Source: Capitulum mitella (taxonomy: Eukaryota > Arthropoda > Thecostraca > Pollicipedomorpha > Pollicipedidae). From it: a DNA stretch of 64,000 nt. The notes under the pieces were generated by a model. The model had not been told where the DNA came from, did no database searches, and worked only from the letters and a program-made list of their open reading frames with translations. Below, piece by piece: positions 12,881-64,000 of this stretch (its first letter is position 1; each line of letters begins with the position of its first letter). The stretch lies in NCBI GenBank assembly GCA_030062745.1, contig CP099851.1:7318393-7382392 (forward strand), in the 5' to 3' direction. A program made the translations under genes and the position numbers.

Positions 12881-15570
12881 CACCGTGAGGACGTGAGGAC
12901 GTAGCGCGGCTGATGCGGTGAGACGCGCGCTTGGGAGCTACCTGCTGCGATCAGCTGACTGCGGTGCTCCCGTTCCGGAGCAAAACGCGGCGCAGCGGAA
13001 ACAATTCCAGCTGCTGTCTCCGGATGAGATCCACCTGCAGCCGACTATCTAATGAAATCCCATTCCCTGCTGTGGCCAGTTTTCAGAAAACTCGACTTTT
13101 GTTCCTCGTATCGGCGCCATGTGGAGATCGAGTGAGAGTAATCGAGTATGGTGAGACTGCCGCTTCAAATGAACAGCGAGGCGAGAAGATACACCTATTG
13201 GTAATAGTGTCTCTTGATAGCAAAATGCTGAAGATGATTAAAGGCACATGGAATGTAAACACTTGACTCAGACGTAAAATGAATCTGGGCACCGTCGGAG
13301 ATACACATGTGCTTATAGGAGTTACGAATATTCGCGAAGTTTCCTGAGGGGCCGACCACTGAGCAAGTAACTCGCGCGCTTTCATAGTATGTACTTGGAG
13401 CATGACGGCCTCGCATCTCGAGTGACGAGTTCAGACTTCATTTGCAGAATGGCCCTATATCTATGTAATATATGCACCTAGATAAACAATACATCTAAAT
13501 AAATAAAATGCAAAATGCTGCGCAACTGTCGTGAAATGTGCAACATGGAACAAATTGACTTGTAGGGTCATAGAGGCATGTCAGATGGAGGTTCGTCTTC
13601 ACGTTCGGCTACGGTTTAGTCCGGCACAATGCGTTCGGTTATGGCGCCTGCCGGTAGTCGGCGCGAAAATCGCCGTGTCTTTAACTCAGCGTTTTTTGTA
13701 AATATTAAACAATTCAGAAAAATTAAACGCGCATCGGCACCTGCAGACTTTTACCTGTTCGTTGGTGTTTTTACCTAGACTTTATTAATCACAGCCTTTA
13801 AAATTCAGGTCGCTTCTCGGTTTCATGCAGTCGGCTGTGAGAAAACATGTATAGGGCGTAAATGGCCTTACATATTACTCAAAACTAAAAATCAGACTAG
13901 TTTCGAGTTCTGCTTGTCACGAGCTTTCCAACGGTGTGTTTATTTTTATCGTGCGACCAACTGTTCGTGAGTTAGAGGGGGGCTGTCAAACGGCCCCCTT
14001 CGTCAGGCGTGATTGGCACCGACCGCCAGTCGGACGCGGGTTAAGCTGCCAAGAACACGCATACTTTAGTCTTGGTCTCGTTTCATTGTGATACTAGACG
14101 ACTCTGTAGAAAATGGCGACTTGTCGTGTTTGACCAGACCTGTGACGTCATCAGAAACCTAAAAGCAAAAAATGTGTATGTCAAAGGAATGCAAGGTTCG
14201 TCGCAGTCGATTAACGTTTGAATTAACCGGATCGGACGATTAGTTCTCGAGGGAGACGGGGGTATTAAACCTCGTCAGTCAATGGATGGTGGCGAAATAG
14301 TCGGGTTCATTATCTGGGCCAAAATGAATGAAGGATCCAAAGTTATGTCAATTTGCATTGATATATAAATTGAATTCATGTTAAATTTTTCTATTCATGT
14401 TTGTATCTACAGTTCCGAGGCTACTTTTTTACCGACGCGTGGCTTACCTTTTTTAAATTTTGCAGCTCAGTGTTCTATCACACCTGGAGGTGGCTCATGG
14501 TTGAAACGTTGAGTACATGGTAATTGTATATGCAGCCGAGTTCCTCACGGCATAACGCCGTTAATTTTCCTAACGTGCCCAAAGCCCGGGAGCCTTTAAA
14601 TACTAGTTATGACTTAGCTGAGTTCAGAGTTGCGTGACCCTGCTAATGAGACCGGTCGAAGGTTTTCCAGAAAACCCTCGGATTTTGAACGACGCCAAAC
14701 GTCACCAAGTGCCAGTTCCTTCGACGAAAGTTCGTTTCACGACAGGGATGCTTTTTACTTGGATCTTGAGGAATGGGACAGTTCTGGCCGATAAAATGCG
14801 ATCAGGGATGTTGCCGACCTTGATCGAGACCGAAAGTATGATCGAAATTACCAGAACCAGTTTGGTTGTGGTAATTTCGCCTGCGGCACAGAAAAGCGGC
14901 TTCGTTGTAACCGAGAGAGCGCCATGAATTGTAAGGTAATTTTAGTAATTTCGTTCGTCTTGGATGCAAGAACAGCTTTGATCTGACCAAGGTCCGCGGC
15001 ATGCATTTAAGGTCTTCATTCCCTTGATCCGGCTCACCCGACAACCCGGATTTCTCGCCTCGTTTCATCTAGTTCATTCTCATTACTTCTACATTAAATT
15101 CTACTGTTGCATTTTTTCATTTAATAAATTAATTTCTGGAGAGTAGTCTTAATCTGCCACAAAAACTGAGTCACTGCCCCAGCTAAAAATAAGCTGGGGA
15201 GAGGCATCATTTCTCCCTTGTCCCCATGCGAATGCATAGTCCTGGGTACGCCATGCAGCTGGTAGAACCCGAATGCGCTCTTTTCGTGAAATGCGTTGAG
15301 CGAAATACCACGAACGCTCCCGAATCATTTCACCACTGTGGCAATGCATTGCGCTGTCAGGGGCAGGCCTGAGGAGATTAATCTGCGGCCGGCGAAATCT
15401 GGTTTTCCCGGCGTTTGTGCGACACAACATTATCCAATTACGTGTGGTCCACTTTGGTCGCAGGATCGCAGCTGCGTCGCGCCTGCCGCAGGCGACTGAC
15501 CAGGGACGTGCACAGGTCAGTGTGTCAAGGTCAAACATGGCCGTCTCGTGTCGCGTCATGGGCGCCGGCA
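12881..15570. other. Unannotated stretch with degraded element ends
   Basis: No gene was recognised. GTTCTCGAGGGAGACGGGGG near 14243 and a GGGGGGCTGTCAAACGGCCCCC hairpin-like piece near 13976-13998 resemble the subterminal modules of the short DNA elements in this window. The 97-codon plus frame at 14634-14927 has no domain that I recognise. Confidence 0.4.
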
Positions 15571-15574
15571 CCGG

Positions 15575-16095
15575 GCGGTACAGGGACGGCACCGGATGGT
15601 ACAGAGGCGGCACCGGGCGGTACAGGGCGGTACAGGGGCGGCGCCGGGCGGTACAGGGGCGACACCGGGCGGTACAGGGCGGCACAGGGCGGTATAGGGG
15701 CGGCGCCGGGCGGTACAGGGGCGGCACCGGGCGGTACAGGGTGGTGCAGGGTGATATAGGGCAGTGCAGGGACGGCACTGGGCGGCACAGGGATGGTGCA
15801 GGGGGTATAGGGGCGGCACCAGGTGGTACAGGGGCGGCACCGGGCGGTACAGGGGCGGTACAGGGTGACAGGGACGGCACCGGGCGGCACAGGGATGGTG
15901 TAGGGCGGTACAGAGGCGGCACCGTGCGGTACAGGGACGGCACCGGGCGGTTCAGGGGCGGTACAGGGCGGTACAGGGACAGCGCCGAACGGTACAGGGG
16001 CGGTGGAGGGCGGTATAGGGTGGTTCAAGGAGGTACGGGGACGGTACAGGGCGGTACAGGGACGGCACTGGACGGTCCAGGGGCGGTGCAGGTGG
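15575..16095. repeat. GC-rich minisatellite, GGTACAGGGGCGGCACCGGGC type
   Basis: About 520 bp of the unit GGTACAGGG(G)CGGCACCGGGC, with 10-bp half-units (GGTACAGGGC, GGCACCGGGC) shuffled irregularly. Guanines are strongly concentrated on the plus strand, so plus-strand single strands could form G-quadruplexes. The repeat is open in several frames on both strands (up to 264 codons on the minus strand), which is a by-product of composition. Confidence 0.9.
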
Positions 16096-17785
16096 TACAT
16101 GCATTCGCACCCACAGGAGCAGGCATTTACAGCAACTCCCCTCTCCATCTTTGGACTGTGCGTTCGTCATGAGACCGAAATGAAATGTCCGAATTTATTT
16201 TCAAGATCCTTAAAGGTCGTTGGTCGTATTTTGCTTGTGTTGTCCATTAATGATATTTGTTGTTAAGAGATCTTAAAGAAGTATTTAGTATGGCTTAACA
16301 ACTTGTTGTCACGCAGTATATAATCGCTGCTTTCAAAAACACAGATAACATCTCCATTTCCGCCAGAAATAATGGGTGCCAATCCTTGGCACGACTGAAA
16401 ATCACTTACCAGTTGCTTCAGGTGTAGCAATTCGTTTATACGAGTTTGCTTTTCACACCCCTTTTCAAAAATACGGGGTGCTTTTCATGTCTAAAAAAGA
16501 TGGCCGACGTATTTACAATTACTTGAAATAAGACTGCATTCATTTTTTTAACAATCGCGCTGGCGGCCCTGTGATAATTACACGCATTGGGGTGGGGTGG
16601 GGTGTCTGTCCGCCTCTATCTCTTGATTATCTAGCCGACTGCGACAAACTCTTGCGAGGAGGTAGTCTGCGCAGCAATCTTACGACCCACAGAAACAGAA
16701 GGACCTACGTCATGTCAATCTAGGTTAAAGCAGGCCAGACGTGGAACAGGTGACACCGTTTCCTTTCTGTCGATGTGCCTAACTGATCGCAACCAAATTT
16801 GTTGGATACGTAGTTGGTTTGATGAACTTACGTACCACAACACGGTATCACAACACGGATCTGTGATCTATGTCTGTCCATCCCGAACTACATATCTATG
16901 CTGATATGTCTATCAACGGGCTGTCAGTTCAACTGGAATCAAACCAGGTCATGACTTGGAAATTCCACTACTCAAAATGGAGCATAACGTAACCTGGTGG
17001 GTCTTTAGCAGTTAGGATTAACTCATATACCCGATAGCCAAGTGACTTATTTAGGTCATTTGAGGTTATCCGAGTACATTCGAGGTTGGCGATATGCAAC
17101 ATAATCACACAATACATAATCACATAATTTGACTAAGATCATGTAGACAGATTTGGAGAGGACAGAATGTTGTATTTTCACTAACGGACCTTGGATGATT
17201 TTAGTTCACCTCACCCAGCTTGCCTGTGCTTTGGGTCAAGAACGTAAATCACGCAAAACCTCCACAAAGTTCCCTTATGCACCTTTTCAGAACGGCTCCT
17301 GACCTCGGCTGATCACCATTGGACTGACCTATGTAGATCACTTGTAGTTCTTGTTAAGCACAATCATTTTGTAGACGAATTCCCCAGAAAGTCTCACTGA
17401 GATCGAACGAATAAATCTGCGGAAAAAAGACAGAATACTTTATGTTCTTCATCTGACTTTTGCTGCCCGCGATTCGTCTGTCGCGGCTAACTGTGCACTT
17501 AGACGGTAAGGAAACCACACAGGTTGGCTTCCCACAATATTTGGAAGCTGGTTGTCCGACGTCGATTATTACGTACGCAATATCATCCGTTCTGTCGCGC
17601 AACATGCGTACAGCCGTCCGCCACCAACGACGGATCGGCCCCGGGAACGACCTCCCGACTTCCTCTTGCTGTGATGGGAGAAATTATGCATGGATTTAAA
17701 AAATCGAATGTGAAAAGATTTGCTAGGAATAGCAGAAGATAAGAAAAAATTAGATTCACCCAGCTCTGCTGCGATGAAAGTTGCG

Positions 17786-17815
17786 TGCAAAACTCAACTC
17801 AGGTTGAGTTTTGCA
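17786..17815. repeat. Perfect 13-bp inverted repeat with a 4-base loop
   Basis: TGCAAAACTCAAC (17786-17798) and GTTGAGTTTTGCA (17803-17815) are exact reverse complements around TCAG. No T-run or gene end follows that would make it a functional terminator in this eukaryotic context; it may be a footprint or a hairpin-forming repeat. Confidence 0.8.
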
Positions 17816-19797
17816 ACTCAGGGTTAAGTCAGGGTATTGGCTTGGGACAGGTTAAGTAGGGCCATGCTTAAAAATGAAACATGTTCCAACATGGTCCATG
17901 GTCCGTGGTGTACGATGTGACTAGATTCGCTGCAAGACAAGTCTACCGGTGGTACAACGCAGTGCTTCGGAAGCACTAAAATACAGTAAGTGCTTTTGTC
18001 AAGTATGTTGTATTCTGTATTCGTTCGTAGGAGCTCCTCCACACAGTGGCTCTTAGGGCCCAATCAAAACAATGTGACATAAAACACATCTCGCATTACA
18101 AAACACTCCCTCGCGCCCCATCCACAAGTGCGACCTTATTGCTTCGGACTGACCTGTTGTAAGGGCACAGGGGACAAGAGCTACACTGATGCCTTCTTTC
18201 TATACAGTCTGCACTGCCCGAACAATCTATTTTTGATCGCAAGTGCAAAAACCTTGCTATCAATATTTTTACGTGGCGACCGTTTCTACCGTCCGGTATT
18301 TGTGACACATGAAAATGAATTGGGGCTCAGGTTTCATGATGTAGAAAGGATGTCACGTGAACCGATGCCCTAGGATCTTATACTGCATCTTGTATGATCA
18401 AAGGTAATGCAGCAGATTATGAGAAGGGCACCAAGGATGCCCGGCTTATTGACGTCATTACCGTGGCTTAGATTAACCTTGTTTGACTTTAATATGATCG
18501 TTGCATACTTCATGTGTGTGACCGGTTCATTTGCGTCATGTTCCAGCCAAAACACAGTGAGAGAGAAAACGCCAATTCTGCCTTTGTAAAAACGATTTTC
18601 CTTCATTTTCAGCGTTGTTTGAAATCAGCAAATTCGACCTCAAGCACTCTTTTTTCAGCCCATGTGGGTAAATCAGATCTTGTTTTTACTAACCCTTTAA
18701 GAGCACGTACAGGCCTTGATTATCAAAGGTTTCTGTCAGAAACTTCAACGGGGTAATTTGGCCAAGATGATTTCCGGTGACCTAACATTCACGTTATTGG
18801 AACAAATGTTCTTTTTTATAGTTTCGTCAAGGATATCTTTCCATTGGTGTTTTGAATCTTTCAGTTGGACTTATAGTTCCCGAGACCTGAAGCGGGGGGT
18901 GATGTTCTCATGAAGCCCCCCGCCCGGCGAAGGTGGATCTTTTGGCCGGCTGGGCGAAGATTACTAGCAATAGGATACATTTCCTACAAGGCTACGTGCT
19001 TATATGACTTCAAGATCGACTTCTGCTACAGAACAGGGCGCACTAAACATCTTACCTTTGGCGGGAGCACGATTGATTGAGGTGCAGGTTTACGCATCAG
19101 AGGTCATCCGTAGGAGGTGTAACACCGCAGAAATTGTCGACGCCCGGCGCAGGTCGAAAGTCATGAAGTCTACACAGCAAGACAAGATATCCGGCAGGGC
19201 TCGCGAATTTCGCCGTCGCATCAGAACAGGATCTTGCTCCCAGTGATGCCGCAGACTGTTTCGCGGAGCGTCGCAGTCTGCGGTTACGCATGGGATTGAC
19301 GGTCCTCATGTTGGCCACCACTGCGCATGGTGCCAGGTCGGACCTTAAGAACTACCTTAAAGTTTATGGGCCTTGAAACTTAAGGGGGAGTTAAATGACT
19401 AAGAAATACCTTAAGAGCGTAAGGGTCTTCGGAGGCACGTCGAAGTCGGGAGGGGGGAAGGATCGGGGCCAATCAAGGCCCAGCTGGTGTAAGACTATGG
19501 ATGTCGCCATAACTGGTGCAATGACGTTTTAAGTAATGTACGTTAAGGTGCAGTGCATTACGCTCATTATTCGGGTCACGCTGGGAAACTGACCCGATTC
19601 ACGTCATGTTTTGCCTGTGAATTATCGTCGGTAGCATATGCTCCTGCTTATTTCTACCTGCAGCTGGCCTGCTCTCCAATGAAGCTTTGAACAAAGAACT
19701 CTAAATGATTAACTCGTTTTTTTCGCACGCAGAACAGGTAGCGCCCACCCTGGTCCGGTCCTGTGATCGCCCCTGGCTGCCAGGCGGCGGCACGCCC

Positions 19798-19819
19798 GCT
19801 GACGTCACGTGACGTCAGC
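19798..19819. promoter_or_regulatory. 22-bp perfect palindrome with two CRE sites around an E-box
   Basis: The sequence is self-complementary over 22 bases: GCTGACGTCAC followed by GTGACGTCAGC. It contains two complete TGACGTCA sites (the CREB/ATF consensus) whose shared centre forms CACGTG (the bHLH E-box consensus). It sits in a locally GC-rich patch (19740-19950) in AT-richer surroundings. A promoter or enhancer role is an inference; no transcript start is identified. Confidence 0.5.
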
Positions 19820-20194
19820 AGCGCCGACGACGGCGGCTAATTCGACAGCGGAAGATCGCAGGTCGTCAGCGGGCGACGCTGAGACAAACTAGTCGCGTCA
19901 GAGCTGGCGCCACCCACCCCCTCCCCCTACACCGCCGGGGAGGTTAACGTGACCTCCATCACCGAGATTGGGGCGGGAAGGGTTCAAGCCGAGGTGGGGA
20001 ATGTCAGTGGCTCAGCGATACGTGAATCTTCAAAATCGCCTGCTTTGCCATGCCGAACCGACAGTGATACCAGGACAGAGAATGGTGACACAGTTTTCAG
20101 TCAGGTAAAGGCTCATCCGCACCGACTTGTACGTGCAAGCAACGATAGCACGCTTTTGGCCGGCTGGACATGGACAACCTGACTATTGTCGATG

Positions 20195-20420
20195 TGGCCT
20201 GTCTGCTGTGTGTTCTAGGCGACTGCTGTCTGCACGATGTGAGCGGTATGCGTGGTCGTTGTCTGATGTCTGCACGATGTGTGCTCTATCCCTGGTCGGT
20301 GTCTGTTATCTGCGCGATGCCTGCTGTCTGCATGACCAGTGCCTGATGTCTGCGCCATGTCTCCCGTCTGTCTGGTCAGTATCTGCGCGATGTCTGCTGT
20401 CTGCGCGACGTGTGCTGCAC
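20195..20420. repeat. Degenerate TGTCTGCACGATGTG tandem repeat
   Basis: Words of the type CTGCTGTCTGCACGATGTG and GGTCGGTGTCTG recur irregularly for about 220 bp. Copies differ by substitutions and small insertions. Confidence 0.6.
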
Positions 20421-21373
20421 GCGTGGCCTGGCCGGCTGAGGTCAGGACATTGTGGAGATCGATCCAATCTGCGCCGGCAATCGGTGGCGGCGGCCGGGCC
20501 TGGTTTCCGCTAGATCTGAAGCGATGACCACACTTACTGGTACAGGCGACGCACTATCTTCGCCCTTGATTTCAAAGTGAAGATACATCTCGGTCTTCTC
20601 AGGCGATTGCTATCACTGCACGATTCCAAGTGTATAACGGCTCCAAAGCTAATTCTGCCGTTCGTGACAGTTTTCATTGTCCGGAAGTGCCCAGTCCGAT
20701 TATTTCCCGTACAGAGAAAACCGTTCAACTTTTTCGGCGTTTCCCCGTCCATCAGGACAATGAACGCCGATATCCGCTTTTGCGTGATCAATGCGACTCT
20801 TTCCAGCGGTAGCAGCGGCACTGATAAATAATACTTGTGTTAGAGCGACTGACGCCAATAGCAGCGTTATGATTGAGTAGTAATAACGCAAACGAAGAAT
20901 AAAAGGAGGAATAACACCAAAATGATACATGTAAAGGAAAACGTCACGCCATTTCTTAACGGTGAGGCCGGTGAAGGACCTGTCGCCAGTGGTATTTCGC
21001 TGCCGGATGATGTGGGCGGTGTCCGGCGAGCCGCTGCATAGTTTTGTTGAGGTCGCACCACTCAGCACGGCATCAGACTGTCATCTGGGCCCGGGGCCCG
21101 GCCACATCAACCACAGACCCGGCCACCTGTACGTGGTAATGTATTCACTACCTGAGTAGACCAGTAGCAAATGAGCAGAAATCCTCCGATCCCGTCCTGG
21201 CGCCCGCGCACGATCGAAGACATAATCATACAGGGTAAATCCAAGGTAAAAGATCAGCCGACGACTTCCTACCTACATAGCAAGCAGAACCGCACTGTCG
21301 CGCCGGTAAAAAAAAGAACACAGACACAGCGTGGCGCCGCCGCCCGACCGCCCGGACTACGCCGAGACGAGCC

Positions 21374-63528
<42,155 letters not shown>

Positions 63529-64000
63529 CTGTAGGGGCAGAAGCAGAGAGGATTGTCATTAGCTGAACTAATAATAATGTATTGCTTTTGCCCAAAACAT
63601 TACAGGCATCATCCAGGAATCTTATTTCAAAGACAATATATGAAGCACATCCAGTGATCTGACATCTGGTCATCATATCATACATTACTGCATTAGAAAA
63701 ACTTTGAATAAAGCATCCACAGAACAAAATGTCATCACATAATGCTTCACATCAACTTCCACAAAGCCATTATGCTACAGAATGTTGCTGATGAGGGTAA
63801 GGTCAGCATTAGTATTCCTGGGACTATCATTTTCAATGGACTGGTTGTTAAGTATTCGAAGAGTGTACACAGTAACACAACTGATCAAGACCCAAAATGA
63901 TTCTCAGAAATCACCAGAAGGAGTGAAACAAATGACACATCCCAACACTAATCATCCTGTCAAAAGGAAGCAACCGTCACGACTGGAAACGACGCGTTTT
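63529..64000 (-). other. Upstream intron of the USP3-like gene, running off the window
   Basis: It ends with acceptor CCCTACAG at 63529-63536. No sequence for the CxxC and HxxxH part of the ZnF-UBP was found here, so those exons must be to the right. Confidence 0.6.

Larger units (their letters stand above)
16096..21373. other. Unannotated 3' flank of the USP3-like gene
   Basis: No protein domain was recognised. The part next to 21374 should contain the 3' UTR of the minus-strand gene; I did not find a clear minus-strand AATAAA within the first kilobase. GTTCCCGAGACCTGAAGCGGGGGG at about 18874 resembles a short-element end. Two palindromes in this stretch are listed separately. Confidence 0.4.

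Noticed and set aside
14634-14927. 97-codon plus-strand frame
   Set aside because: It is open but without a recognisable motif or a neighbouring exon.
15149-15943. 264-codon minus-strand frame
   Set aside because: Half of it is the GC-rich minisatellite; the non-repeat part (about 135 residues) has no recognised domain and an equally open frame overlaps.
19000-21373. Polyadenylation signal of the USP3-like gene
   Set aside because: I did not find a clear minus-strand AATAAA close to the stop codon, so no site is claimed.

Overview
This is a stretch of animal nuclear genome, most likely from an invertebrate. The one cellular gene I can support is split by phase-compatible GT-AG introns up to about 14 kb long. 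The rest is retrotransposon remains (BEL/Pao, Ty3/gypsy, a CR1/jockey-like LINE, tRNA-derived SINEs), short TTAA-flanked DNA elements and many minisatellites. A crustacean or other aquatic invertebrate would fit, but the sequence does not fix the species. I see no bacterial operon, CRISPR array or phage gene.

The gene is a ubiquitin-specific protease of the USP3 type, on the minus strand, from beyond the right edge (first coding exon in view 63382..63528) to its stop codon at 21374. Nine exons join in frame with GT donors and AG acceptors to give about 448 residues. They cover the end of the ZnF-UBP domain, the Cys box, the QQQDAHEF block, two CxxC zinc-binding pairs, the KRF block, the His box and the FNDS/YILFY C-terminus. 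The first part of the zinc finger and the start codon lie outside the window. USP3 proteins remove ubiquitin from histones H2A and H2B.

Layout: 1-21.37 kb is intergenic or flanking sequence with no recognised gene. It holds degraded short DNA elements, a 42-bp near-perfect palindrome, a 64-bp minisatellite, a GC-rich minisatellite and a 22-bp palindrome carrying two CRE sites and an E-box. From 21.37 to 64 kb everything is exon or intron of the USP3-like gene. Intron 8.8 kb (25.5-34.3) holds an antique BEL/Pao element in the same orientation as the gene. Intron 13.8 kb (38.4-52.2) holds SINEs, a LINE reverse-transcriptase fragment split by a TTAA-flanked element, a 30-bp minisatellite of about 1 kb, a long inverted repeat enclosing another copy of the TTAA element, and a degraded gypsy integrase. 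Intron 7.4 kb (53.2-60.6) holds several more minisatellites. Intron 1.5 kb (61.85-63.38) is largely a 41-bp tandem array that repeats the splice acceptor itself.

The main points for follow-up are: the piggyBac-like TTAA element family (three near-complete copies and one fragment, one copy precisely inside a LINE reverse transcriptase); the tandem array of decoy splice acceptors; repeats that press directly against several splice sites; and a 185-bp stretch at 41.32-41.51 kb that looks like a consensus or base-calling failure, because a clean paralogous copy exists in the same window. I found no convincing novel multi-gene system.
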